DNA of 64,000 nt. It comes from Lentisphaerae bacterium GWF2_38_69 (lineage in GTDB: Bacteria; Verrucomicrobiota; Lentisphaeria; Victivallales; GWF2-38-69). Location of the stretch: assembly GCA_001803205.1 (NCBI GenBank), contig MHBE01000052.1, positions 1-64,000 of the forward strand, given 5' to 3'. Position numbers and translations under genes: made by a program. The stretch's first letter is position 1, and every line of letters starts with the position of its first letter. This document shows, piece after piece, positions 24,667 to 34,017 of the stretch. The notes beneath the pieces are model-generated. The model was not told where the DNA came from, ran no database searches, and was given only the letters and a program-made list of their open reading frames with translations.

Positions 24667-25975
24667 GGTAATAACCTTTTGTTATATTGAGAATTAATGT
24701 TTCAAGGTGCCGCCTCAGTTCAGCATAGCTATAATGATGAGCCGCTATTTTGTAGTTATGTTCGACAATTTCATTCCTTAACTTCTCATCTTCAAGGATA
24801 ACTCTTACTTCACTTACTTCAGATTTGGTCAAATACCCATCCATAACTGTAACTTCGAAGCCTTTGGGTTCAATATCTCTGTGAAATATCGCGTAGCGAT
24901 TAATAAGAACAGGTTTTTTGAAGTAAACAGCTTCAAGAAAAGCATTTCCAAACCCCTCATAAAGACTGGGATATGTCACAAGAGAAGCAATAGGGTAGAT
25001 GTCCCATAAAGTATAAACCTTCTTTCCCTCTTCATTAATTCTTCGTATATCTCCTACTCTAGTTGCGAAAAAACGCAAATCGACTCCTGATTGTTTAGCC
25101 ATTTCGGCTAACATGTTACGATATTCAAACCCCTCGTCTCCTGCATCGTGTGATATTACGAGCTTATATTTTTTATCACCGAGAGCTCTGACAAGCTCAA
25201 TCGAGTGTTCTATTCCCTTGCGGGGGACAACTCTCGTGGGTTGAAGAATTACTATATCATCGGGTTCCAACCCCATCTCCTGTCTAAGGTCTTTCGTATA
25301 ATCATCAGGAGGAGGCGGCGGATTTTCAAAATCAATTACATTAGGAATAATTATTGACGGTACGCCCTTTCTTCTTGCAAGGTCTTCCTGAGCCGCCTGA
25401 TTAATAACAACATGCTGGAGATCTGAATCTCTTGAAGGAAAAGCGGTGTCAAGCATATCATCTACAGCACTTACGGAAAACCTTATACGCTCCCAATAAA
25501 AATCGTGGTGATGAGCGATTGCCGGAATATGGGTTTCTGCAATTAGTTCGGAAATTGCAATCCCCAAAGGTACATGCATTGGAATACTTAGGACATTTTC
25601 AAAGACTAGGATATGGATATTGAATTTCTTTACAAAGGCATAAAGTGTTTCCTTGAGATACTGCGCCATAATTCTTATTCTTTCAGTGGCATATGCGGTT
25701 CTGGCAGTCTTGCCCCAAATCTGCTCACTTATCCAGATGTTTTCAGGATGATTAAAAAATGCCTCATGCACGCACATTGAAACATCTTCTGAATGATCAA
25801 GTTTGCCAGCATACCAGAAACACTTGTGATTTGCCTCTTCGAGCACTTTTGCCCATTTCAAGGTTTCAAGAGATACGCCGTCTGTCCCTGCAAATCTTGT
25901 AGATACAAATCCTACATTCGTTGAAGGAGTATCGGGCTGAGTAAGTTCTTTAAGTCTTTGCCAGAATCTTGCCAT
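24653..25975 (-). CDS. GT4 glycosyltransferase, mannosylglucosylglycerate-synthase-like
   Basis: This 440-aa GT-B fold enzyme has an N-terminal acceptor domain beginning GFVSTRFAGTDGVSLETLKW and a C-terminal nucleotide-sugar domain. The donor site carries PTRVVPRKGIEHSIEL and the E-x7-E motif YEGFGNAFLEAVYF. The opening and length resemble the MggS proteins described from Petrotoga, which transfer mannose from GDP-mannose to glucosylglycerate. It is translationally coupled to the GH13_18 phosphorylase and divergent from gpgS, which supports a role in glucosylglycerate-type solutes. The exact acceptor and donor are inferred. Confidence 0.78.
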   Translation of the reverse strand: MARFWQRLKELTQPDTPSTNVGFVSTRFAGTDGVSLETLKWAKVLEEANHKCFWYAGKLDHSEDVSMCVHEAFFNHPENIWISEQIWGKTARTAYATERIRIMAQYLKETLYAFVKKFNIHILVFENVLSIPMHVPLGIAISELIAETHIPAIAHHHDFYWERIRFSVSAVDDMLDTAFPSRDSDLQHVVINQAAQEDLARRKGVPSIIIPNVIDFENPPPPPDDYTKDLRQEMGLEPDDIVILQPTRVVPRKGIEHSIELVRALGDKKYKLVISHDAGDEGFEYRNMLAEMAKQSGVDLRFFATRVGDIRRINEEGKKVYTLWDIYPIASLVTYPSLYEGFGNAFLEAVYFKKPVLINRYAIFHRDIEPKGFEVTVMDGYLTKSEVSEVRVILEDEKLRNEIVEHNYKIAAHHYSYAELRRHLETLILNITKGYYHDIR

Positions 25976-26147
25976 AATTCAATTATTTTATTGTTTGATG
26001 GTTAGTACTGAGTTTGTTTTCAATATAATATTTTTTGGATTTTTTACACCTCTTTGAGCTTTCATTGACTTTTTTTTGTCAAAAATGGTGATAGTTGTAC
26101 AAATCAAAAAATCATAATAATGAATATTAAATTATTGTCAAGGTCTT
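25976..26147. promoter_or_regulatory. Divergent control region of the compatible-solute locus
   Basis: This 172-base AT-rich gap must hold promoters for both arms of the locus. It contains the dyad TTGAC-T8-GTCAA at 26065-26082, a possible operator or hairpin. I found no well-spaced -35/-10 pair. Confidence 0.35.
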
Positions 26148-27320
26148 ATGAATCAAGATAATTGCAACATTGAATCTATCAGGAAAGCATCTGAAGAATT
26201 CCTGAATATCATCCTTTCTGAGACTGTAACAATAGGAGAAATGCCAGCTCCAACATTCTCTGAAAACCAAAGAGCAGAATATATTGCCAATCGCTTTTCA
26301 GAAGCGGTTCTTCAAGACTGTTTCATGGACGAAAAATCAAATGTGATGGGAACCATTACTGGCTCGGAAGGCACAAGAAATATAATAGTTACTTCTCATA
26401 TGGACAATCTGAATCTTAGGGAAAACTACCATATCAATATAACAAAAGACCATATGGTAGGGCCTTTTATTGAGAATAATGCTCTTGCTTTGGCTGTGCT
26501 TGTATCTTTGCCTTTTTTTATTGACAAACTTAATTTATCATTCAAGTCCAATATCACCTTATTGACCAATACCAGATCTCTTGGAAAGGGCAATAATGAT
26601 GGGTTGAAATACTATCTTTCCAGCACTAAAACCAAGTACAATGCTGGGATAACTCTTGAGAATATTACCCTGGGTCGTTTAAATTATCAGTCCATAGGTA
26701 TGCTCAGATGCGAAATTACCTGTATCCTTCCTGAAAACTTTAAGTGGGAAAGATACGGCGCCTTTGGCACTATTATTCCCATGTCTGAGATTATAAATAA
26801 AATTGGGAATATAGAACTGCCTAAAATCCCTGTAAGCTCGCTTATCCTGGGATCCGTAAATGGAGGGTTTTCTTATAACAATATTTCCAGGAAAACGAAA
26901 CTCTGTTTTGAAATCAGAAGTGAATCATTCGATATTTTGAAACGGGTAAGAGAGCAGATAAGAAATATTACCGATGAAGTTTCTGCCAGATCAGGAGTTC
27001 AAGTGTCTTATGATATTGTTTCAGAACGGGAACCTGGCGGTATTGAAATAGGACATGAGATTGTCCAGAAAGTTCGCTCAGTATTTAATAGTTTAATGCT
27101 GAAGCCTGACTTTTTTCCCACAGTGTCCCAACTTTCTGTACTTAAAGATTTCGGCGTACCCTGTGTTACTCTCGGGATAACTTCAAAAGATAGCTCTATT
27201 GCTACAAATGAAGCTGAAGAAGCATTAAACATAGGGCCTATTCCAATAGGTGTAGCGCAGTTAATAGCTTCACTCATAGAAATCGACAATGCTCAAGAAA
27301 AGCAAATAAAGGGAAAATAG
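26148..27320 (+). CDS. M20-like peptidase homologue with degenerate active site
   Basis: This 390-aa protein has the layout of M20 aminoacylase/peptidase-fold proteins: a catalytic-type domain, a dimerisation domain at about 190-300, then the rest of the core. The first metal site survives as SHMDN. The bridging aspartate of GxGxxDNS is replaced (VGPFIENNALALA). The EE catalytic pair is absent (TRSLGKGNNDG), and the last histidine is absent (SSIATNEAEEALNIGPIP). It is probably not a peptidase. It is first in the operon with gpgS (four bases apart). It may bind rather than cleave a small molecule; this is inference. Confidence 0.7.
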   Translation: MNQDNCNIESIRKASEEFLNIILSETVTIGEMPAPTFSENQRAEYIANRFSEAVLQDCFMDEKSNVMGTITGSEGTRNIIVTSHMDNLNLRENYHINITKDHMVGPFIENNALALAVLVSLPFFIDKLNLSFKSNITLLTNTRSLGKGNNDGLKYYLSSTKTKYNAGITLENITLGRLNYQSIGMLRCEITCILPENFKWERYGAFGTIIPMSEIINKIGNIELPKIPVSSLILGSVNGGFSYNNISRKTKLCFEIRSESFDILKRVREQIRNITDEVSARSGVQVSYDIVSEREPGGIEIGHEIVQKVRSVFNSLMLKPDFFPTVSQLSVLKDFGVPCVTLGITSKDSSIATNEAEEALNIGPIPIGVAQLIASLIEIDNAQEKQIKGK

Positions 27321-27324
27321 AGTC

Positions 27325-28404
27325 ATGAAGTTTAAAGATATAATCACAAATCTAACGAAGCATGATCATAGTAATAAAGATTCTCTTTTACATACCAAGC
27401 ACACGATAAATAAACCTGGAAGCAGGACAATGAAGGAATGGCTATCTTCAAGAACTTTCCATCATTCTTCCTTTGACAATATTAAAGAGCTGCTTGCTAT
27501 CAAAGAAAAAAAAGGGCAGAAAATCTCCTTATGTCTTCCGACCCTAAATGAAGAAAAAACTATTGGCAAAGAGATTATAACCCTGAAATCTGAATTGATG
27601 AACCGTTATCCGCTTCTAGATGAACTTGCCATAATCGACTCTGGCTCTACAGACAAAACCTGCGAGATAGCTGCTTCATTCGGAGCTGATGTTTATGTGT
27701 CTAGAGATATTCTGCCTTCCGTGGGAGAAAAGAAAGGCAAAGGAGAGAATTTATGGAAAGCAATTTATCAGCTCAAAGGTGATATAATCGTCTATATTGA
27801 TGCAGACATAGCAAATATAAGACCTCATTTTGCTTATGGCCTGATAGGGCCCATGCTGATGTACGATGAAGTAAAATATGTAAAAGCCTTTTATGACCGT
27901 CCTTTGAATATATCTAATACTGTCAGAATTGCAGGCGGAGGAAGAGTAACAGAAATCCTAATCAGACCTCTTTTCTCTCTCTTTTTCCCGGAACTTACTG
28001 CTTTCATACAACCTCTCTCTGGAGAATATGCAGCAAGAAGAGATGTTCTTGAGAAAATTCCATTCCCCATAGGATACGGAGTTGAAACATCCCATTTGAT
28101 TGATATTTACGATGAATATGGATTAAAGGCTTTTGCCCAGGTAGACCTTAATCAGCGAATACATAGGAATCAGACCACCCATCAGCTCGGCAAAATGTCA
28201 TTCGGCATACTTCAAAGCTTTTTCAATAGGATTGACAAAAGGCTCGGAGGAGCTTTTTCCAATGCAGAAATGGAAAAAATTTTCAGACAGTTCACCTGCA
28301 AAGACGGCGTTTATGAGCAAGTGGAGCATATAATTTGTGAAGAAGAACGGCCGCCCATGTTAGAAATTCCAGAATACAGAGAAAAATTTCATATACAAAA
28401 ATGA
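27325..28404 (+). CDS. gpgS: Glucosyl-3-phosphoglycerate synthase (GT81)
   Basis: GpgS transfers glucose from NDP-glucose to 3-phosphoglycerate, the first step of glucosylglycerate synthesis. The GT-A core has SLCLPTLNEEKTIG, IIDSGSTDKT, the metal-binding DAD at 159-161 (VYIDADI), and the acceptor segment QPLSGEYAARR followed by GYGVETSHLIDI. The length (359 aa) is slightly longer than usual because of an N-terminal extension of about 60 residues. It follows the peptidase homologue by four bases and overlaps the next glycosyltransferase by ATGA. Its presence defines the locus. Confidence 0.9.
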   Translation: MKFKDIITNLTKHDHSNKDSLLHTKHTINKPGSRTMKEWLSSRTFHHSSFDNIKELLAIKEKKGQKISLCLPTLNEEKTIGKEIITLKSELMNRYPLLDELAIIDSGSTDKTCEIAASFGADVYVSRDILPSVGEKKGKGENLWKAIYQLKGDIIVYIDADIANIRPHFAYGLIGPMLMYDEVKYVKAFYDRPLNISNTVRIAGGGRVTEILIRPLFSLFFPELTAFIQPLSGEYAARRDVLEKIPFPIGYGVETSHLIDIYDEYGLKAFAQVDLNQRIHRNQTTHQLGKMSFGILQSFFNRIDKRLGGAFSNAEMEKIFRQFTCKDGVYEQVEHIICEEERPPMLEIPEYREKFHIQK

Positions 28405-29873
28405 GTTTTCGCCCACTAGTTGCAATTGTTCATTATCATCTTAATTCAGGCGGAGTTACAAGAGTAATTTCGCAGGCTGTAAGATCACTCGAAAAATCTG
28501 ATGTGGACTGTTTAATTCTTGCAGGCAGTCCTTGCAATTTTCAAATTCCTAAAAACGCAAAGTCTGCTACAATAGAAGACCTTGGATACGCAGATGGAAT
28601 TCATTGCAGCCCTATTAATCTAGAAGAACAGCTTAATAAAACGGCTATTACAACTTTCGGCCGCGAACCAGATATCTGGCACTTTCACAATCATTCGATA
28701 GGTAAAAATGTTCCTCTTTCTCTTGCGGTCAGGAACTTGGCAGACAAAGGCCGAAAAATACTATTGCAGATACACGATTTCCCTGAAGACAGAAGACCTT
28801 TAAATTATTCAACGCTGCTGAAATTTACCGAATCTGCATCATCAGAAGAACTGGAACAAATTTTATATCCGCAAGACAGTAATATTCACTATTCAGTTCT
28901 TAACAACAGAGATTTCTCCTATCTTTTAAATTCAGGTTTTTCTTCGGAAAACCTTCATCTGCTGTTAAATCCTGTAAGCTTGGGAAAGGTAAAAAAAACA
29001 AATTCTATAAATCCTTTTAAAGGCAGAAATCTATGGCTCTATCCTTCAAGATGCATAAGGCGTAAGAATATAGGGGAGTTTATTCTCTGGGCTTCCCTTT
29101 CAGATCCTAAAAAGAATGTTTTTGCCTCTACTCTAAAGCCTACAAATCAAGAGGATATTCCACCCTATGAAAGATGGCAGGAACTATGCGCAGATAAAAA
29201 TCTGCCTGTTAAATTTGAAATTGGTCTCAAATATAAAAATGACTTGTCTGAATGGTTTGACTCTGCTCATGCTGTAATTACTACAAGCGTAGGAGAGGGT
29301 TTCGGATTGGCTTTCCTTGAACCGTTTCTATTTAAGAGATCGGTAGTCGGAAGAGATATTAAAGACATAACTATTGACTTCAAAAAGACAAATATCGCAT
29401 TCAAAAGCTTATACAACGCGCTCAGGATACCAGTATCATGGATAGGAGAAGAGACTCTTCTTTATCACATTGAATCATCAATGAAGCACTCTTATAATTT
29501 ATATAACCGGAACTTTGAATCCAGCATAGCTCAATCAGCATACCATGCAGCTGTAAGTGACGGCTACGCTGACTTTGGAAGACTGAATGAAGAGCTTCAG
29601 GAGAAAGTAATTACTAAAATTCTTTCTCGTCCTGAGCTTAAAAAACAAATTTCTCCAAATATTCTTAACCCTGCAGAATATGGAGAAAACCTTCTTAATG
29701 ATAACTATTCCCTTATCCAACATTTTTTTGGCTTGGATACTTACAAAGACACCCTAATGGGCATATACTCAAAAATGCTCAATTCCAGAATAACTGAATC
29801 AGAGCATAATATAAAAAGCACTCTTCTTGATCAATTTTTAAAACCTGAAGATTTTTACTTGCTTAGATCATGA
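28401..29873 (+). CDS. GT4-like glycosyltransferase of the compatible-solute operon
   Basis: This 490-aa GT-B protein opens with VAIVHYHLNSGGVTRVI, the glycine-rich acceptor loop of GT4 enzymes. It has WLYPSRCIRRKNIGEF and the E-x7-E donor motif VGEGFGLAFLEPF, with a long helical C-terminal extension (about residues 380-490). It overlaps gpgS and the following HAD gene by four bases each, so the three are made together. It could add a further sugar to glucosyl-3-phosphoglycerate, in the way MggA does in Petrotoga, but it is not clearly an MggA homologue. Confidence 0.72.
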   Translation: MSFRPLVAIVHYHLNSGGVTRVISQAVRSLEKSDVDCLILAGSPCNFQIPKNAKSATIEDLGYADGIHCSPINLEEQLNKTAITTFGREPDIWHFHNHSIGKNVPLSLAVRNLADKGRKILLQIHDFPEDRRPLNYSTLLKFTESASSEELEQILYPQDSNIHYSVLNNRDFSYLLNSGFSSENLHLLLNPVSLGKVKKTNSINPFKGRNLWLYPSRCIRRKNIGEFILWASLSDPKKNVFASTLKPTNQEDIPPYERWQELCADKNLPVKFEIGLKYKNDLSEWFDSAHAVITTSVGEGFGLAFLEPFLFKRSVVGRDIKDITIDFKKTNIAFKSLYNALRIPVSWIGEETLLYHIESSMKHSYNLYNRNFESSIAQSAYHAAVSDGYADFGRLNEELQEKVITKILSRPELKKQISPNILNPAEYGENLLNDNYSLIQHFFGLDTYKDTLMGIYSKMLNSRITESEHNIKSTLLDQFLKPEDFYLLRS

Positions 29874-30775
29874 TTATTTCTGAAGATAAAAATATTAAAG
29901 AAACCCTGCTGAAACTGATTAAAGAAGGCAGCTCACCGCTCCTGCCATTAAATACCGGACTGCCATCCAAAATAACTAAACTCAAAGATATTAAAAGTAT
30001 TGTATTCGATGTCTATGGAACTCTTTTTATTTCTGATGCTGGAGATATATCACATAGCGTTAAAACAGAAAAAGAAGTCAAACTAAACTCAATCCTTGAA
30101 TCTTCCAATTTTAAGATACTCAATCCATCAGCAGGAATATTAGCCGAGAATCTGTTTTTCCAAACAATCAAGAGACTTCATAAAAATTCTCCCCGTTCAA
30201 ATCCTGAAATCGATGTTCTGGAAGTATGGCGTATGGCGTTAAGCGAACTATTAAGGACAAAAGCTGTATCCGGAGATCTTACAAACAGCAACTTATCTGT
30301 CTTATCATTAAGATATGAACTTGCAAAGAACCCTGTTTGGCCAATGCTCAATTTAGAAGAACTTCTCTCCCATTTACAAAACCTTAATTTACCAATGGGA
30401 ATCATTTCTAATGCCCAGTTTTTTACCCCGCTTCTCTTTGAAGCTTTTTTAGGCAAAGAGCTGGATAAATCCGGGTTTTGTAATGAACTGCTTGCTTTTT
30501 CTTATGAACATAAGACAGCCAAACCTTCAAGAGTCCTTTTTAAATTCATTTCAGATGCTCTTTATGAGAAATTCCAAATAACACCCGGAGAAGTTCTCTA
30601 TATAGGCAATGACATGCTAAATGATATAAAGCCAGCTGTTGAAATAGGTTTCAAGACAGCTCTTTTTGCAGGCGACAGGCGCTCTCTGAGACTAAGGGAA
30701 AATCTTCCCGAATGCAACCTTACTCCTGATGCTGTTATTACCGACTTGTTGCAGATTTACAACATAATTACCTGA
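29870..30775 (+). CDS. HAD-superfamily hydrolase
   Basis: This 301-aa HAD protein has motif I VFDVYGTL with nucleophile Asp47, motif II ISNAQ, a lysine before SRVLFKF, and motif IV GNDMLNDI. A helical cap is inserted after motif I. The residue two after the nucleophile is tyrosine, as in dehalogenase-like members, rather than the aspartate of typical phosphatases. Its place directly after gpgS and a glycosyltransferase suggests it dephosphorylates a glycosyl-phosphoglycerate, but the Tyr makes that uncertain. It overlaps the previous gene by ATGA and ends the operon. Confidence 0.78.
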   Translation: MIISEDKNIKETLLKLIKEGSSPLLPLNTGLPSKITKLKDIKSIVFDVYGTLFISDAGDISHSVKTEKEVKLNSILESSNFKILNPSAGILAENLFFQTIKRLHKNSPRSNPEIDVLEVWRMALSELLRTKAVSGDLTNSNLSVLSLRYELAKNPVWPMLNLEELLSHLQNLNLPMGIISNAQFFTPLLFEAFLGKELDKSGFCNELLAFSYEHKTAKPSRVLFKFISDALYEKFQITPGEVLYIGNDMLNDIKPAVEIGFKTALFAGDRRSLRLRENLPECNLTPDAVITDLLQIYNIIT

Positions 30776-30874
30776 ACAAACAAGTTCATTATATTGACTT
30801 ATATTTAACTATATTTTGATAAACCCATCAATTTTATCCAATCTGTCTGTGATTTTAGCCTTTTATTCTTATGA

Positions 30875-31738
30875 TCAGGAAATTAATTCTATTGCATAGA
30901 AAGCTGTAAATGATTTTTCAGCCTTCAGGCTGATGATTCCTGGTTTTTGTTCAAGTGAACCATTAAAATCAGCCGGGTCATTGTAGCCAAACCACGGCTC
31001 AATACAAACATAATCAGCTCCCGGTTTTGCCCAGATTCCCAGATCAGGAGCTCCATCGAAACATACGCTTACACAGCTTTTCGTTTTGTCATTTTTGAGA
31101 TAGCAGTAGCGTGATTTTATTCCAGTAAATATCAATGCGTCATCGTCAAAAACATGTTTACCGAGTTTAACAATTTTCTCATCGGTCATAAATGCTGTTT
31201 TCTGCCTTTCCAGCAAACCGTCAACAAGTTTGTAAAGAAAGACTGTTTCTGGCTGTTCAAACTCAATGTAATAATCCTCATGGCAAGTCCCCTTCATCGG
31301 TAAATCTAAAGCAGGATGACTGCCCAGGCTGAAAAACATGTTTTTTGAATCAACATTTTTTACTTCATATTCGACAATCAGTCTCTTCTCACTGACCAAG
31401 GAAAAGTTAACGAAAAATTCGAATTTAAAAGGATAACTTTTAAGAGTTTCTTCACTGTAGGAATAAAGGAATTTTACAGATGATTCATGTTTTTCGTCAA
31501 TAGAAAATTCTTTGTTTCTTACGAAACCATGCTTGCCTATCTGGTATTCTTTTCCATCAAAAGAAAACCGGTTATTCCTGACAAGCCCGACAAACGGAAA
31601 AAGAACAGGTGCAGAACTATTCCAAACAGCCGGGATGGTTTGCCAAACAATTTCTTTATCTTGAGCTCTGAATGATTTGAGCTCAGCGCCTGTTTCATTA
31701 ATTTTAACCGATGAATTCCCGCATTTTATTTCCTGCAT
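30875..31738 (-). CDS. Aldose 1-epimerase family protein (LacX-like)
   Basis: This 287-aa beta-sandwich protein of the galactose-mutarotase superfamily has LFPFVGLVRNNRFSFDGKEY, KHGFVRNKEF with the conserved histidine, SLGSHPALDLP, and a late CIEPWFGYNDP with the catalytic glutamate. LacX-type members convert between anomers of hexoses or phosphosugars; the true substrate is unknown. It is convergent with the HAD gene and divergent from the ROK kinase, which also acts on sugars. Confidence 0.88.
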   Translation of the reverse strand: MQEIKCGNSSVKINETGAELKSFRAQDKEIVWQTIPAVWNSSAPVLFPFVGLVRNNRFSFDGKEYQIGKHGFVRNKEFSIDEKHESSVKFLYSYSEETLKSYPFKFEFFVNFSLVSEKRLIVEYEVKNVDSKNMFFSLGSHPALDLPMKGTCHEDYYIEFEQPETVFLYKLVDGLLERQKTAFMTDEKIVKLGKHVFDDDALIFTGIKSRYCYLKNDKTKSCVSVCFDGAPDLGIWAKPGADYVCIEPWFGYNDPADFNGSLEQKPGIISLKAEKSFTAFYAIELIS

Positions 31739-31996
31739 AGTAAAATCCCCTATTTTTGAAATTTAATCACACTGAACAAAAACGGTACATTTATCTGATA
31801 AAGCCTTTCCACTCTCTCATTTTCTCTTTGCCTATAATCCAAATGTTTATAGATTCTATATAAAACACAATCCATTTGCAAGACTTGCTGCGGCATGATA
31901 CTTGAGATTATCCAAAGTTCTGATTCACATCAAACTATACAAAAATGAAGTTTTTGTGCTATCTTTAACACAGTTTTATTTCATGAAAATGTACAA

Positions 31997-32878
31997 ATGC
32001 TGATAGTAATGAGTATTTATATCGGACTTGATATTGGCGGCACAAAAATAATGGTCGCTTCCACAGACAAAAACGGGACTTTTCTTAAGAGAATAAAAGT
32101 CGATACGCCCAAATCTTATGACGAGGGAATGGAACTACTCCATAACTTGATAAAGGAAGTTTCAGGTGGAGTCAATATTCTCGGAATAGGAGCCGCAGCC
32201 GGAGGCCCTCTGGATCCTGAAAAAGGCATAATTTCCCCATTGCATCAGGAAGAATGGAGAAATGTGCCTATTAAAAAAATTATGGAAGAAAAATGGCATT
32301 GCCCTTTCTATGTCGATGTGGATACCAATGTGGCAGCTCTGGGAGAGTATTATCTGGGAGGATACCAGGAAAAACATTTTCTTTATGTTACTCTAAGCAC
32401 CGGTATGGGCGGAGGATACCTTGTAGATGGCAAAGTTTATCATGGATTTTCACATCCGGAAGTTGCTCATCAGTGCGTTGATTATCACTGTTCTCATCCG
32501 GAAAGAATCAAATGTGAATGCGGCGGCGGCGCGTGCCTCGAAGCGTTGGTTTCAGGCAACGGTATAAAACGGATTTATAAAAAAAATGCGGAACACCTTC
32601 TTAATCACGAATGGAAAGAAGTAGCTTACAATCTCGGCATGGGGTTAAGGAATATCGCAGCTATACTTTCTCCTGAAATAGTAGTTTTCGGAGGTGGAGT
32701 TGCTTTGGGCAGAGGGCAAGAGCTTCTTGATCGGGCTGAGAAATACATGAAAACAGGTTTAAAAATGGTGCCGGCTCCAAAACTTAAACTCTCCTGTCTG
32801 GGCTATGACACTGCACTAAAGGGAGCCTGTTTTATTGCTACTGGTGAGCATATCAGGAAATATGTGAGTTTCACATAG
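31997..32878 (+). CDS. ROK family sugar kinase
   Basis: The protein opens with YIGLDIGGTKIMVAS, the phosphate-binding loop of the sugar-kinase/actin fold, has the catalytic DVDTNVAALGEY, and STGMGGGYLVDG. The ROK zinc motif is present as CECGGGACLE with a histidine upstream in EVAHQC. It lacks an N-terminal helix-turn-helix, so it is a kinase and not a repressor. Glucose or N-acetyl amino sugars are likely substrates. The ATG at 31997 and one at 32009 are both possible; neither has a good ribosome site, and the second gives the more usual N-terminus. Confidence 0.9.
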   Translation: MLIVMSIYIGLDIGGTKIMVASTDKNGTFLKRIKVDTPKSYDEGMELLHNLIKEVSGGVNILGIGAAAGGPLDPEKGIISPLHQEEWRNVPIKKIMEEKWHCPFYVDVDTNVAALGEYYLGGYQEKHFLYVTLSTGMGGGYLVDGKVYHGFSHPEVAHQCVDYHCSHPERIKCECGGGACLEALVSGNGIKRIYKKNAEHLLNHEWKEVAYNLGMGLRNIAAILSPEIVVFGGGVALGRGQELLDRAEKYMKTGLKMVPAPKLKLSCLGYDTALKGACFIATGEHIRKYVSFT

Positions 32879-33045
32879 TTCAAAAATGAATTTTAAATAG
32901 CTAGAATAATATATAGGAAGCAATATAAGGTCGAAAACATTCTGATATTAAACTAGAATGTTTTTGACACAATATCATGGGCGAGAGGCTCGTTGTACAA
33001 GCTCATAGAAGTTTCATTGTGAAATTTTAGGCGTAAAGAGGAATT

Positions 33046-33216
33046 ATGTTTAATAAGATTTTTTTAATTATAGTAGTTATTATTACTTTAATAATCATTG
33101 GAATTACATCGTGGATGGGGCTCAAATTATTCAAATCAGCCAGCGATGAAAAGACTAAAAGCAACAACCGTAAAAAATCCAAAGCAAGAAATCCTAATTT
33201 CAGGCAGAAAAAATAA
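33046..33216 (+). CDS. Small single-pass membrane protein (56 aa)
   Basis: AGAGG lies five bases before the ATG. The protein has a 20-residue hydrophobic helix (FLIIVVIITLIIIG and beyond) at residues 5-26 and a strongly basic tail (KSNNRKKSKARNPNF). The frame ends 14 bases before the VanX-like gene, so the two may be co-transcribed. I do not recognise a family. By the positive-inside rule the tail should face the cytoplasm. Confidence 0.6.
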   Translation: MFNKIFLIIVVIITLIIIGITSWMGLKLFKSASDEKTKSNNRKKSKARNPNFRQKK

Positions 33217-33230
33217 CAAAGGTTTTTCAA

Positions 33231-33923
33231 ATGAAAGCAGGGAAAAATAACCTGATACAATTTGCAGAGATTCTTGTTTTATTAATTCTATCTACACCAG
33301 CAAAAGCTAACTCACTGCCGGAAGGCTTTGTATATGTTAAAGATGTTATCCCTGAAATTCAGGTTGAACTACGCTATTATACAAATGACAACTTTGTTGG
33401 TGAACAAATTGACGGCTATCTAAAACCTGAATGCATATTAACGGAACAAGCTGCTTTATCCTTGAAAATAATTCAAGATAAGCTAAAGGCTTTCAATCTT
33501 GGACTCAAAATATATGATGCATATCGTCCTCAGCGAGCCGTCGATCATTTTGTCCGGTGGGCTAAAGATTTGAAGAATATAAAAATGAAAGCAAAATATT
33601 ATCCTGATGTAGCCAAAAAAGACTTGTTTAAAGACGGCTATATCGCAATGAAATCATCTCATTCCCGCGGAAGCACTGTAGATCTTACGATTATTGCGTT
33701 AGATACGAAAAAAGAATTAGATATGGGTTCAAGTTTTGATTTTTTCAGCCCCAAGTCCTGGCCAAGTTATTTAAGAATAACGCCAAGCCAGAGAGCCCAC
33801 AGAATGCTGCTTCAGATATTGATGAAAAATAATGGTTTTAACAACTATGATCAGGAGTGGTGGCATTTTACACTTAGAAATGAACCTTTCCCTAAGGAAT
33901 ATTTCAATTTCCCCATTCAATAA
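33231..33923 (+). CDS. D-alanyl-D-alanine dipeptidase (VanX/DdpX family)
   Basis: This zinc dipeptidase has a signal-like N-terminus (residues 1-27) and the M15D core. The zinc ligands appear in SSHSRGSTVD (His and Asp) and EWWHF (Glu and His), and DAYRPQRAVDHFV is the conserved arginine segment. An exported VanX-like enzyme would recycle D-Ala-D-Ala released from peptidoglycan, as DdpX does, rather than confer vancomycin resistance: no vanA/H ligase or dehydrogenase is nearby. The length of 230 aa fits. Confidence 0.88.
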   Translation: MKAGKNNLIQFAEILVLLILSTPAKANSLPEGFVYVKDVIPEIQVELRYYTNDNFVGEQIDGYLKPECILTEQAALSLKIIQDKLKAFNLGLKIYDAYRPQRAVDHFVRWAKDLKNIKMKAKYYPDVAKKDLFKDGYIAMKSSHSRGSTVDLTIIALDTKKELDMGSSFDFFSPKSWPSYLRITPSQRAHRMLLQILMKNNGFNNYDQEWWHFTLRNEPFPKEYFNFPIQ

Positions 33924-33968
33924 CTATAACTTATCGGAGGAAAAGGGGAAAGTTCCTTATAAGTCTAT

Positions 33969-33996
33969 AAAAAAAAGCCCATGATATCATGAGCTT
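33969..33996 (-). terminator. Terminator of the yajC-secDF unit
   Basis: AGC-C-CATGAT and ATCATG-A-GCT form a palindrome with a single mismatch. On the minus strand it is followed by a run of about eight T (A-run at 33969-33976 on the plus strand). It lies about 20 bases after the secDF stop. A weaker T-rich stretch on the plus side may also stop the vanX-like transcript. Confidence 0.65.
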
Positions 33997-34017
33997 TCTT
34001 AATTTATTTCAGTTTTT

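Noticed and set aside
33231-33923. Vancomycin resistance from the VanX-like gene
   Set aside because: No vanH, vanA or regulator genes are present; an exported dipeptidase fits peptidoglycan recycling.
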